Assembly (NCBI GenBank): GCA_948567375.1
Contig: OX419759.1
Span: forward strand, 39,285,493 to 39,349,492
From: Lunularia cruciata
Lineage: Eukaryota; Streptophyta; Marchantiopsida; Lunulariales; Lunulariaceae
Direction of reading: 5' to 3'
DNA length: 64,000 bases
Below, in pieces: positions 35,414-47,083 of this stretch; position 1 is the first letter of the stretch; each line of letters starts with the position of its first letter. The notes beneath the pieces were generated by a model. It was not told where the DNA came from and ran no database searches. It worked only from the letters and a program-made list of their open reading frames with translations. A program made the position numbers and the translations under genes.

Positions 35414-36311
35414 TTAGATAGCTTGTTGGTACACATCTCTCCTATGAAAATCTAGATGGAGTTTCCTTTTAAAAGGATGCTCAATAAGTAATGTGATTTG
35501 ATTGAGGCAAGGAAGAAGGATGGCACAAGATAGAGGTGCATGGTCAAATTTAGGTTGAGGATCTAAAACAACAAAATCTAAGACAAGGTGTATAGCATTG
35601 GATGAGGTGAGCATATATTCTATGGTGCTTGATCCACCATAAGCAAAGTATGTGCTCTTGCAAGTTTCAAGAAATTGAGAAAGGCCATTCAAGATTTTCA
35701 AGTTACAACTGACCAAAGGTCAAAAATTTCTCACTCAAGGAGTTGCTAATGGAATCTAGGGAAGAGCGGGACCAGGTACTAGAATCATCTATCAAGGTAT
35801 AAATAGGGTCATTCTCAAGGTGACTCAACTCAAGGATCTAAGAGGCTTTGATCCTAGCATTGAAATCACCAAGAATTAGTACTACACCTTTCTTTTGAAA
35901 CTCTAACACATCCTTTGTCAAGGAGTGGAAAGACTGCATGGTATTGAGAGCTCTACTTGAACAGATTGGTGATATCAATGGAGCAAAGTAACAAACAGAA
36001 AGGAAGTAAGGTGTAACAACTCCTCTAATTCTCAACCATTGGTATTGTCCACTTGAGTCTTGGCCTATCAAAGAGATTGATTTCTCAGAGCCAAATTTGA
36101 CATAAGTAGCAATACCTCCAAAGCCCCTTCCTTTGTGCTGCCTCCGCTTGCTTGATGTTGAACCAATGAGAGTGAAACCTTCAATGTCTTGAATGGCATT
36201 TCCTCTATGTTCCCATGTCGCTACAAGAGTGATTAGATTAGCATTATCCCACAAAGGCTTAGCGCTGGAGTACTTGGTTGGTGTGAGGCCATGAACATTC
36301 CAAAATAACAC
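35414..36311 (-). pseudogene. LINE-A ORF2 endonuclease domain
   Basis: From 36311 the minus strand reads (V/M)LFWNVHGLTPTKYSSAK, the first strand and Asn of an AP-type endonuclease, which nicks target DNA for target-primed reverse transcription. It continues through TWEHRGNAIQDIEGFTLIGS and VLILGDFNARI. After a break near 35838-35716 it reads SSTIEYMLTS and DHAPLSCAIL with the catalytic His. The codon at 36311 is GTG, not ATG. The frame is continuous with ORF1 across the TAG at 36330-36332. Confidence 0.75.
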
Positions 36312-36332
36312 TCTAAGGATCTAGAATTGCTA

Positions 36333-37131
36333 TGCATTAGCTGACGATTTATTTTGAGTAATCACAACTCTATTATCTCTCAAGAATGCAACAAAACCTG
36401 CTTGTTAAGCCTCCTTCACTTTTGCTAATTTTCCCTTCTTTGCTTGCCATTGGAGAGATGTGAGATCAAGGTCTAACTAGATGCTCTACCCCTTCAATAT
36501 AGCCTTGTTTGCCATCACTGATTTCCTTTGAGTTTCTAAGCCAAACCTCACCAAATACTTCTTGGTTGTGCACCTTGTTGTCCCAATCTATATGCTTGCA
36601 CAATTTGAGGATCACGGACTCTCAAAGAATTGGCAATGAACTCACACATTATGGCCTTGGTGTCTTCCTTCTCAATCCTTGGCAAACGTGAAATCCTCAA
36701 GTTCTTCATTCTGACCAATTGGTTCTCCTTCTCAACCTCATGCTCTTGCAAGTAAGAGATTTGAGCCACCTTATTAGCTTCAACATAAGACCTCATCTTC
36801 ACTTCTAATGTGCCCACAATCTGTTGGAGCCCTTGAATTTGTGTAGCAATGTCACTAGCTTGTGCTCCCAAAAAAGCAACCTTCTCAAGAGCATCAACCA
36901 TCTCCTTTGTGATGTTAATAGCAAGATAATACTTTTCTTTAGGTCTTGAATCTCTTGGTTGACCAAATTCAAAGACTCTTTCACAAAGCTGATTTCAACC
37001 CTTACAACTTCCATATCATTCATGAGAGTACTCATGCACTGGGACATAGGTGCAAAGAAGCTTCTAAGCTCTTTGTGGAAGTCACTATATTTCCTATACA
37101 TTTCAGCTAATTGTTGTTGCTTCAAAGCCAT
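36333..37131 (-). pseudogene. LINE-A ORF1 (coiled coil plus RRM-like region), frameshifted
   Basis: ATG at 37131 gives MALKQQQLAEMYRKY, the only complete ORF1 N-terminus in the window. Heptad repeats (KELRSFFAP, VRVEISFVKESLNLVNQEIQ) follow. After a frameshift near 36870 come VDALEKVAFLGAQASDI, RMKNLRISRLPRIEKEDTK and IVQAYRLGQQGAQPRSI. By analogy to L1 ORF1p it would be an RNA-binding trimeric coiled-coil protein; that is inference. Confidence 0.7.
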
Positions 37132-37150
37132 ATGCTTTCACCATCTTTGA

Positions 37151-38830
37151 CTCCTCCATTATGCAAATCACTAATCACTAAAAACTTGGAGAAGCTTGTT
37201 CTAATGAGATAAGAATCACCTCATTTGGACATGTGAATGTAAACATACTATATACCAAATCTGCAATGCACAAAGCTACCAAAGGCAGCAAAAATTGAGG
37301 TACCTAGAGCTCCAAATTTTTCCTCTCAGCTCTATCTAGAAGTTTTCAATGTAAAGGTCTGAGTGAGGTGATTCTAATGACACAAATATCACTTCATTTG
37401 GATCATTGAGTACAAAGATACAATGGCTTGAATTTACACTTCAATGTTGTGATGTACAAAGAGTCATAGATTTCAAACTATCACAACTTCCTTGTCTAAC
37501 CTCCAATTGCAAAACATCAGAGCTCAATATAAAACTTGCACAATTTTTGTTCTATTGCCACAAAAACCACTAGATTTGGACCTATAAGTACAAAGCAATC
37601 GTACTTCACATGTACAAATTTTAACACCAAGTACTTGGAAGTGTTAGAGTGAAACAAATGGTCATATCATCTGCTTTGGATATTCAAATCTTGCAAAAAT
37701 GCATTCAATAAGAAGATTATGACTATGTGGTTTTTATGACACAAGAATCACCTAGATTGGGTTTTTGATTGAAGAGAACTAGCACTGCAAAGTTGGTACT
37801 CCAAACACCAAGATGCACAAGATGTGACAGAATGAGAGTTGTCACCATTGCTTGCTCAAACGTCCATATGCTGCAAACTTGGCCTTGATAGAGAGCTTGT
37901 AAGTCACAAATTTTGATGCAACAATTTTTAGTGGATTTGCACTTGTGACTGCAAAGCAATACCCCTCCAAATTCTTGCACAATCACATAGACTGCTCAAA
38001 GCTGAATTGAATCTATGAGTGAAGAGAACTGGCCCTCCAAAGTTGGTACTCCAAACACAAGATCTAGGAGTTGTGACAGAATGAGAATTGTCATCATTGC
38101 TTGCTCAGACCTCCATGTACTATGATCTTGAACTTGAACAGAGCTTGTAAGTCACACCGTCATTACTTGCTCATACCTCCATATGTTGCAAGCTAGGCCT
38201 TGAAAGAGAGCTTGTAAGTCAAAGATTCTGATACAACAATCTTCAATGGATTTACACTTGTGACCGTAGAGTAATACCCCTCCAAATTCTCACACAATCA
38301 CATAGAATCCTCAAAGCTTCCTCAAAATTCAAAACTCCAGCAATCTCTATGTACTATTCCAAACTGCACAAGATTTACCTTGAAAGAAATATCTTAGCAT
38401 GGAGCTTCCAATGAGATCCCAATCACTCCATTTACTAAAATATTGACAGAGATACAGACATTTGAAATTGCACTTCAAACCCTAAAATCTGCCAAAGATT
38501 ACATAATACGAATCCTTGTAACTTTTTTTATAGATGTGGTCTTCAATCATGCTTGATAACAATCAAAAGAATTATTCAAGGTGCATCTAGTGTCACAAAA
38601 ATCACTCCATTTGGACTCCTAATGATGAAGAAATGAAGTATCAAATATGGACCCTCTATCAGAAAATTTAGTCACTCATAACTTTCGGCACAAAGCTTAG
38701 AACGATACAATTTTGGTGTTCATGGAAAGCTCTTGGAAAGACGCTTCTAACAAGACCAAAATTGTAAGGTTTGGTCTAGTAGGTGCTGAGATATGACATG
38801 CCAAACTTTTGGGAAATCTCTCCTCTCAAA
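37151..38830 (-). repeat. LINE-A 5' leader made of ~179-bp tandem units
   Basis: A degenerate core 'aatcactcatttgga' and its neighbours recur at 37224, 37397, 37575, 37756, 37936, 38251, 38431 and 38610. The intervals are 173, 178, 181, 180, 315, 180 and 179 bp. The 315-bp gap is explained by a shortened unit (70 bp) plus a unit with a ~65-bp internal duplication. The same periodicity occurs in the leaders at 44440-45290 and 50654-51890. The region is non-coding and probably carries promoter activity, as in other tandem-monomer LINE leaders; that is inference. Confidence 0.8.
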
Positions 38831-38849
38831 CATTTGAAATCTCACAATT

Positions 38850-40147
38850 TGCAAAGTTGTTACACCTTGCTTCCCTTTTTTTTGTTACTTTGCTTCATTG
38901 ATATCACCAATCTATTCAACTGGAGCTCTAACACCATGCAACCTTTCCACTCCTTGACAAAGGATGTGTTGGAGTTTCCAAAAAAAGGTGCAATACTTGT
39001 TCTTGGTGATTTCAATGCTAGGATCCAAACCTCTTAGATCCCTAAGTTGAGTGACCTTGAGAATGACCCTATTACCTTAATAGATGGGTCTAGTACTTGG
39101 TCCCGTGCTTTCAAAGATTCCATTAGCAACTCCATAAGTGAGCACTTTTTGAGCTTTGGTACTAATTGTAACTTGAAAATCTTGAATGACCTTTCTCAAT
39201 TTCCTAAAACTTGCAAGAGCACATGCTTTGCTTCAAGTGGATCAAGCACCATAGACTATATGCTCACCTCACCCAATGATATACACCTTGTCTCACATTT
39301 TGCTATTTTAGATCCTTAACCTGAATCTGACCATGCACTTCTATCTCGTGTTATCCTTCTTCCTTTCTCCAAAATAACCACATTACCTATTGAGCATGCC
39401 TTTAGAGGGAAACTCCTTCTAGATTTTCACAACAAAGTTCTGTACCAACAAGCTATCCAAGGGAAATTGACCTCTATGAAGTGGAGTTTGAATTTTCAAC
39501 AACATAGTGATCAGTTGGTTGCACTTCTTCAATCTACATCTACTACTTTATTTCCAAGAAGTTCTCATAGGAAGAGACTTGGTCTCCCTTGCAATAGATG
39601 GTATGATGTTGATTGTAAAATGGCAAGGATCAAAGCTATGGATAGGTCACTTGATCAGATTACCGCAAATCAAGCTTTTGTCTCTAATAGAAAGTTGGTG
39701 AAGTGCAAGAAGCGTGCATTTTTGAGACTCAAGGGGATTGAGTTGAGCATTGAGTGAGGATCAATCCCAAGGCTTTTAGGAAGAATGTAACCATCAGATC
39801 TCCGTCTCCATTGCTAGACCTAAAGGAGCTTTGTAACTATATGAAGGATCTGTACTTTTTCCTTGATGCTCCAAGCTTGACACCTAGCCTTGGATCTGAT
39901 CTCACCATCTCTGAAGCTTATGTGAAGTACCAACTAAAGAATTTGGCCAATGGTAAGGCTGAAGACCTTGATGGACTTTAGCATTAGGGAAATATATGAC
40001 CGAGGTCAGTTTACATCAAACCAATTTGTTATAGATTGGTCAGATGCCCTAGGCTCTTGTCTTGGCTCACATTTCATGTGTTTTGTATTGTATTTTTAGC
40101 CTTTTGACTCTTTGGGTCATCCGGGCTTTATATTCCATTGTTTCATT
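38850..40147 (+). mobile_element. LINE-A copy, internally deleted (endonuclease, linker, 3' UTR)
   Basis: The plus strand carries endonuclease from about 38860 (ILVLGDFNARIQTS at 38993-39034, SSTIDYMLTS at 39242-39270), then linker (39467-39981, ending NGKAEDLDGL). It then jumps directly to the end of ORF2 and the 3' UTR ('agcattagggaaatatatga' at 39982). A hairpin lies near 40056 and the 'tattccattgtttcattg' tail at about 40130-40145. The whole RT is deleted. Confidence 0.8.
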
Positions 40148-40335
40148 GAATGTTCTATCTACTACCAACATCCTTGTTCTACTTCTAGTTTGTGAGAGCT
40201 AGTTATATATTGAGCAATAACATGTCTTAGTGAAGTAGAAATCCTAGCCAAGAAATAATCTTGCTCACAATACACCAACATAGGATTTACAAACCGCTGA
40301 TAGAACACCATCTTGGTACCAGGTTGTTGTCATCT
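40148..40335 (-). mobile_element. LINE-A C-terminal fragment
   Basis: A minus-strand piece of the ORF2 C-terminal region (LLARISTSLRHVIAQY-like) without tail. It is joined to LINE-A sequence of opposite orientation on both sides. Confidence 0.65.
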
Positions 40336-42338
40336 TAGTATTGAGTTGTTGCCAACTTTCCCCTCCTTAACAAAGGGTGTGTTGGAGTTTCAAAGTAAAG
40401 GTGTAGTACTTGTTCTTGGTGATTTCAATGTTAGGATCCAAGCTTCTTAGATTCTTGATTTCAATGACCTTGAGAATGACCCTTTCTATAGCTTGCTAGA
40501 CCATTCTAGTGCTTAGTCCCACTTTTCCAAAGATCTTTTGTCCAACCCCTTGAGTGAGCACATTTTGAGCTTTTGTACCAATTGTAGCTTGAGGATCTTG
40601 AATGGTCTTTCTCAATATCCTGAAACCTTTAAGAGCACATGCTTTGCTTTTGGTGGATCAAGCACGGTAGATTATTTTCTCACCTCACCTAATGATATAC
40701 AATTTTTTATAGATTTTGCTTATTTAGATTATCAACTGACCATGCACCTCTATCTTGTGCCATCCTTCTTCCTTGCTCCAATAGAACCACATTACCTATT
40801 GAGCATGCCTTTAGAGGAAAACTCCTTCTATATTGTCACAACAAAGATCTGTACCAACAAGCAATCCAAGAGAAATTGACCTCTATGGAGTGGAGTTTTG
40901 ATCTTCAACAGCGTAGTGATCAGTTTGTTGAACTTCTTCAATCTACGTCTACTACTTTATTTCCAAGAGGTTCTCACAGGAAGAAACTTGGTCTCCCTTG
41001 CAATAGATGGTATGATGTTGACTGTAAAATGGCAAGGATTGAAGCTATGGATAGGTCACTTGATCAGATTGCAAAAAAATAAGCTTTTGTCTCTTATAGA
41101 AAGTTGGTGAAGTGCAAGAAGTGGGCATTTTTGAGACTCCAGGGGTTGAGTTGAGCATTAAGTTGAGGAGGAATCCCAAGGCTTTTAGGAAGAATGTAAC
41201 CATCAGATCTCCATCTCCATCGCTGGACCTCAACGAGCTTTGTAACTATGTGAAGGATCTGTACTTCTTCCTTGATGCTCGAAGCATGACACCTAGCCTT
41301 GGATCTGATCTCACCATCTCTGAAGCTGATGTCAAGTACCAACTGAAGAAGTTGGCCAATGGTAAGGCTAAGGACCTTGATGGACTATTTGTGAATTTTT
41401 GAAGTGGGGTGGTAGCCATCTGATTCCAGTACTCACTTCTCTCTTGAATGTGGCAATCAGGTGTGGCTTTCCTGATAGATGGTGCTTGAAGAAGGTAGTT
41501 CCTATTCACAAGTTTGGCCAGAGGGATGTTATCACCAATTACTATACCATACTAGTTGGCAGTATCTTTGCCAAGTTGTATGGTCAAATTTTGGATTCTA
41601 GGTTGAGTACTTGGGTTGAAAAGTACAGAATTTGAGCTAAGTGCCAAGTTGGTTTGAGATCAGGCTTTGATACCTTGGACCACCTATTGGTAATCCATGT
41701 TTTGTGGTGGAAATCTAAGGGTGTTGGGAGAGCTCTCTATGTTGCATTCATTGATTCATTTAGGAAGGCCTTTGATAAGGTGCTTAGGAAATCTCTAAGT
41801 GAGAGACTCATTGAAGTTGGTGTTTCACCAGATCTGATTGGTGCTATCTCTAGCACCAAGAAAGTGGTTATGAGACTTTCAAGTTTGACCTCTCAAGATG
41901 TCGTTAGCACAATGGGTGTGATTCATTCTATCTCCAACTCTATTTGGAATCTTCATCAATGATCTAGAGACTACTCATGGAAGCTAGAGCTACAAGTGCA
42001 CAAGTTGGCTCTTTGATGATACATGCACTCTTTTATGCAAATGATGTAGTTCTCCTCTCCACCAATCCAAAGATTTTACAAAAGCTCTTGGATTCTCTTC
42101 TTTCCTTTTGCAGTCAAACTAAGATGGAGGTGAACCTTGACAAGTCCAAGGTGATTGTGGTGGGTTTTAAAGGTGTCACACCTTTCTTTTTTTATGGATA
42201 GCAATTGGAGCATGTTTCTTCTTATAAGTACTTGGGCCTTGAGTTTTCTCATGACTATAGTTGGTCTACTTGTGTGAAGATAAATCAATGTAGGGTTTAG
42301 AGCTTTGTATTCACTCATGAATCACTCTAGACTTGCTC
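40336..42338 (+). mobile_element. LINE-A ORF2 fragment (endonuclease to RT connection)
   Basis: The plus strand carries the endonuclease (40380-40760), linker (40876-41402), and RT fingers and palm (41399-41962, with FIDSFRKAFDKV, which has an extra residue). The catalytic box follows (41977-42201), then connection sequence to about 42338. The box reads YANDVVLLSTNP, so the first catalytic Asp of the pair is Asn. There is no tail; minus-strand endonuclease sequence follows. Confidence 0.75.
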
Positions 42339-42934
42339 AACCAACTAATCACTACATTATTGAAAATCAAAACTCCATTCCATAGAGCTCAACTGGATGG
42401 CTTGTTGGTATAGATCTCACTTGTGAAAATCTAGATGGAGTTTCCCTCTAAAGGTATGGTCAATAGGTAATGTGGTTCTATTGAGGCAAGAAAGAAGGAT
42501 GGCACAAGATACATGTGCTTGGTCAAATTCAAGTTGAGGATCTAAAAAAACAAAATCTGAGACAAGGTGTATATCATTGGCTAAAGTGAGCATATAATCT
42601 ATAGTGCTTGATCCACCTTAAGTGCTTTTACAAGTTTTTGGAAATTGAGAAAGGTCATTCAAGATCTTCAAGCTACAATTGGTACCAAAGCTCAAAAAGT
42701 GCTCACTCATGAGGTTGGACATAGGATCCTTGGAAGAGTGGGACCTAAGTACTAGAATGGTCTATCAAACTATGGAAAGGGTCATTCTCAAGGTCAATCA
42801 ACTCAAGAATCTGAGAAGCTTGGATCCTAGCATTGAAATCACCAAGAACAAGTATTGCACCTTTACTTTGAAACTCTAACACATCCTTTGTCAAAAAATC
42901 TAAAAACTCTAACGCATCCTTTGAGTGGAAAGGT
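42339..42934 (-). mobile_element. LINE-A endonuclease fragment
   Basis: A minus-strand piece from linker to the LGDFNARIQASQILEL part of the endonuclease, joined head-to-head to the preceding plus-strand copy. It ends at 42934 where the tail of the next minus copy begins. Confidence 0.65.
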
Positions 42935-45290
42935 TGCATGAAACAATGAAATATAAAGCCCGGAAGACCCAAAGAGTCAAAAGGCTGAAAACATAACACA
43001 AAACACATGAAATATGAGCCAAGGCAAGAGCCTAGGACATCTGATCAATCTGTAACAAATTGGTCTAATGTAAACTAATCCCGGTCATATACTTCCTTAA
43101 TGCTAAAGCCTCAATCTATAAGAGAGTTGAGAAATCACTACAACTAATCTAATGTTTATCTTTGATCTACTGGTAACAAGGACACTCAACAAACACATGG
43201 TGCTCATCCTCAACTTTGCTTATAGTACACAATAAGCAAAGTCACTTGGAGTGCTCTATCTAGTGCAAATATCCTTGTTCTACTTTTAGTCAATGAGAGC
43301 TAATTCTATACTGAGCAATCGCATGTCTAAGTGAAGTAGAAATCCTAGCCAAGAGAAAATCTTGTTCAAAATACACCAACATAGGACTTACAAATTGCTC
43401 ATAGACCACCAACTTAGTACCGGATTCTTGCCATAAACAAAGTAAGAACTGCTCTTTGATCACCTCTTGTAGTGCAATAGGCTCCAATCTCCAATGTTGT
43501 TCAGAAACATTCCACCTTGTAGCCCATGCAATCAGATCTATAAACCATCCAATGGATAGAGTGGCATGGAAAGCTTGGTAGGGAAGTCTTTCATGCTCCA
43601 TGGACCTCATCTTAGTAGCATATGTGAGAGCTAAAAACAAACTTTAAGCCTCAAGAGGTAAGAAGCTTGTTTCAACAAGCAACAATACATAAGGAGTTTG
43701 AGTCCTCACTCCAACTTCATCACACAAAAATATTTTCTAAACTTTCTCCACCGTTTGCCACCATGTCTTCTTAGTACCTAGACCCCAAATTTGAGCACCA
43801 TAAAGAACCACTAGTTGCACAAGAACCTTGAACAACACCTTCTTCAACTCCCATGTGGTAAGATGAGCAAGTCTAGAGCTATTCATGAGTGAATACAAAG
43901 CTCTAAACCCTACATTGATTCTCATCTTCACACAAGTAGACTTACTATTGTTATGAGAAAACTCAAGGCCCAAGTACTTATAAGAAGAAACTTGCTCCAA
44001 ACATTGTCCATCAAGAAAGGTGTTGAGCACTCCACTTGAATAGATTGGTGATGTCAATGGAGCAAAGTACAAAAGAGCAAGGAAGCATGGTACAGCAACT
44101 CTTCCAATCTTCAACCATTAGTATTGCCCACTTGAATCTTGGCTTATCAAAGAGACTGATTTTTGAAAGCCAAATATGGCCTACGTAGCAATACCTCTAT
44201 GTTACCTTCACTTATTCCAAGTTCAATCTACAAGAGTGAAACTTGCAATGGCTTGAATGGTCCTTCCTTCATGTTCCCATGTCTCTACAAGATTTATCAA
44301 ATCAATATCATCTCACAAACACTTAGCACTTGAGTACTTGGTATGTATGAGACCATGAACATTCCAAAATAGCACTCTAAGGGTCTAGAATTGTTATCCA
44401 GTAGTTGATGATCTCTTTTGAGTGACACAGCTATATTATCTCTCACGAATGCAATCAAAAGCTCTCAGTCAAAAGCTCTTGAGTACCTCTTTCAAATGAA
44501 CCAAAAATCAACTCATTTGAGCAAATAGATATTGAGTTATGGACTCTAGAGTTTTCTATGCTTAACTTCTAAACCTCATTGAGTCACAGAATTCAAATGC
44601 TTAAAACCTCAAACACAAATCTTTTAATTCTATGAAAATAGTTTCAATCAATAGCTCTTGACAAGATGCTTTTAATGAGACCAAGATCATCTCATTTGAA
44701 GATGTGAGTCTAAAGTTCCACCCTCTGAAAGCTGTTGATGTGAGCAACACCAAGCACATAGGATCACAGATTGATGAAACTCAAAACTTGCTTCAAAAAA
44801 CTCCAATTTCATCAAACAGGTATTCAAAAGAAATCACTTTCATGGATGTTCCCAATGAGCCTAAGATTGAATATTTGGGCATGGAACCAAAAAGTTACAA
44901 TGTGTTGAAATTTGAGCACAAACTCTAAAATCTGCCAAAGATGACACAATTTGAATCTTCATAACTGTTTGTGTCAATGTGATCTTCAAGCGTGCTTAGT
45001 ATCAATCAAAGAGCTTCTCAAGGTGCATCCAATGTCACAAAATCATACCATTTTGACACCATATGATGAAGATTTGAACTCCCAAATCTGGATCCTTTGT
45101 CAGAAATTTCAATCATTCATAACTTTTTGCATAGAGCTCAAAAAAATGAAATCTTGGTAGCTAAGGAAAGCTCTTGGCAAGGCGCTTCAAGAAAAACAAA
45201 AATCATAAAGTTGGGACAACTAGGTGCTGAGATATGGCATGCTAAAATTTTGGAACTCCTCTCCTCTCAAAGTTTTGAGTATACTTGATT
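42935..45290 (-). mobile_element. LINE-A copy with both ends but a large internal deletion
   Basis: The tail is at 42935-42960, the 3' UTR with a hairpin near 43018, and the C-terminal region at 43290-43640 and 43737-44020. Near 44022 the reading joins FLDGQCLEQV (RT connection) to SSGVLNT (endonuclease N-terminal half), removing about 1.9 kb of ORF2. The endonuclease start codon position (44375, GTG) and an in-frame stop (TAA, 44394-44396) follow. ORF1 is mostly deleted. The leader at 44440-45290 has ~179-bp units at 44516, 44695, 44874 and about 45052. Confidence 0.75.
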
Positions 45291-45870
45291 GACCACACAA
45301 TCACCTTGGACATGTCAAGGTTCACATTCATCTTTGTTTGGTTGCAAAACAAAAGAAGAGAATCCAACAACCTCTATAAAATCTCTAGATTGGTGGAAAG
45401 GAGCACTATATCAACTACATAAAGGAGTGCATGAATCATCAAAGAGCCAACATGTACACCTATAGCTTCCATGAATACTCTCTAGGTCATTGATGAAGAT
45501 TGAAAACAAAATTAGAGATAGAGAGCAACCTTGGATCGTTCCCATTGTGTTAAGGACATCTTGAGAACTCAAAAATGAGAGTCTCACAATCACCTTATCA
45601 TAGAGTCAAGAGATAGCACCAATCAGATCCGGTGAAACACCAACTTCAATGAGTCTTTCACTTAGAGATTTCTTAAGCACCTCATCAAAGGCCTTCTTGA
45701 AATCAATAAATGCAATATAGAAAGCGCTTCCAACATCTTTGGACTTTTGCCACAAAGCACTTAGTACTAATAAATGATCCAAAGTACTTAAGCTTGATCT
45801 GAAACTAGCTTGGCATTTGGCACAAATTTTGTACTTTTCAGCCCAAGTACTCAACCTTGGTTCCAACATT
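45291..45870 (-). pseudogene. LINE-A RT palm fragment
   Basis: The minus-strand frames at 45606-45869 (STLDHLLVLSALWQKSKDVG and FIDFKKAFDEVLKKSL) and 45411-45593 (GTIQGCSLSLILFSIFINDLE) are the RT fingers and palm of LINE-A. Both ends are truncated. No YADD box can be read in frame. Confidence 0.7.
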
Positions 45871-45876
45871 TGACTA

Positions 45877-46115
45877 AATAACTTGTCTAGATATGTTCAG
45901 TCATTACCAAGGCTAAGTATTAAAGTCACTAGATATCTTGTGGACAATAACTTGTCTAGATATGTTCAGTCATTACTATGTTCAGTCATTACCAAGGCTA
46001 AGTATTAAAGTGACTAGATATCTTGTGTGGTCAATACTCATGAAGTTCTGCAAGTCAATATACTATATTTAGTCATTACAAAGGCTTAGTATTAAATAAC
46101 TTGTCAATGTACAAT
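45877..46115. repeat. 69-bp tandem repeat between LINE-A fragments
   Basis: A unit starting 'aataacttgtctagatatg' occurs at 45877 and 45946, 69 bp apart. The second unit carries an internal ~20-bp duplication of 'tatgttcagtcatta', and decayed partial copies continue to about 46110 ('aataacttgtc' at 46095). No coding content or match elsewhere in the window. Confidence 0.8.
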
Positions 46116-46270
46116 ACCTTTAGAGGGAAACTCTGTCTAGATTTTCACAAGAGAGATCTGTACAAACAAGCTATCCAAGAGAAATTGATCTCAATAGAGT
46201 GGAGTTCTGAATTTCAACAACGTAATGATCAGTTGGTTGCACTTCTACAACTTTATTTCCAAGAGGTTCT
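46116..46270 (+). mobile_element. LINE-A linker fragment
   Basis: A short plus-strand match to the end of the endonuclease and the linker (LCLDFHKRDLYKQAIQEKL), truncated at both ends. Confidence 0.6.
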
Positions 46271-46541
46271 CAAAATGAACAATGAAATGTAAAGCCCGAA
46301 AGACCCAAAGAGTCAAAAGGCTCAAAATAAAATACAAAACACATGAAATGTGAGCCTAGGCAAGAGCCTAGGGCATCTGACCAATCTGTAACAAATTGGT
46401 ACGATGTAAACTAATCACAATCATAAACTTCCCTAACGCTAAAGCTTCAACCTATAAGAGAGTTGAGAAATCACTACAACTAATCTAATGTCTAACTCTG
46501 ATCTGGATGTAACAAGCAATCAACAAACACATGGTGCTCAT

Positions 46542-46600
46542 CTTGAGGATGAAGCTTTGTTCTTAGCTCTCACATATAAGAACAAAGCTTCATCCTCAAG
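46542..46600. repeat. Perfect 24-bp foldback with 11-nt loop
   Basis: Arms at 46542-46565 and 46577-46600 are exact reverse complements and contain LINE-A ORF2 text (around AEALFLALTYA). Only one orientation of this text belongs in the copy. The other arm is an extra inverted duplicate that replaces ~300 bp of the C-terminal region. Confidence 0.9.
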
Positions 46601-47083
46601 AGGCAAAAACCTTATTTCAGCAAGCAACAATACATAAGGAGTTTGAATCCTCACTCCAACTTCATCACACAAAATTTTTTCCTAAACTTTCTCCACCTTT
46701 TGCCACCATGTCTTCTTAGTAGTTGGACCCCAAATTTGAGCACCATAGAGAACCACCGGCTGCACAAGAGATCTGAATAACATCTTCTTAAACTCCCATG
46801 TAGTAACATGAGCAAGTCTAGAGCGATTCATGAGTGAATACAAAGCTCTAAACCCTACATTGATTCTCATCTTCAAACAAGTAGACCAACTATAGTCATG
46901 AGAAAACTCAAGGCCCAAGTACTTCTAAGAAGAAACTGGCTCCAATTGTTGTCCATCAAAAAACAAAGGTGTGACACATTGGACTTGTCAAGACCTAGAA
47001 CCCACCACAATCACCCTGGACTTGCCAAGATTCACCTCCATCTTTGTTTGATTGCAAAAACAAAGAAGAGAATCCAACAACTT

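Larger units (their letters stand above)
29585..38830 (-). mobile_element. Near full-length LINE-A copy with a nested LTR element
   Basis: Minus-strand order: leader with ~179-bp units (38830-37151), ORF1 (37131-36333), in-frame TAG (36332-36330), endonuclease (36311-35414), and linker split by the LTR element at 35156-31754. RT palm and connection (31750-30422), C-terminal finger region (30428-29900), 3' UTR with hairpin (29690 region) and a four-unit tail at 29585-29620 ('gaacaatgaacaatgaac') follow. The RT box reads YPND and several frameshifts exist, so it is inactive. Without the LTR element its length is about 5.8 kb, which gives an estimate of the full element. Confidence 0.85.
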
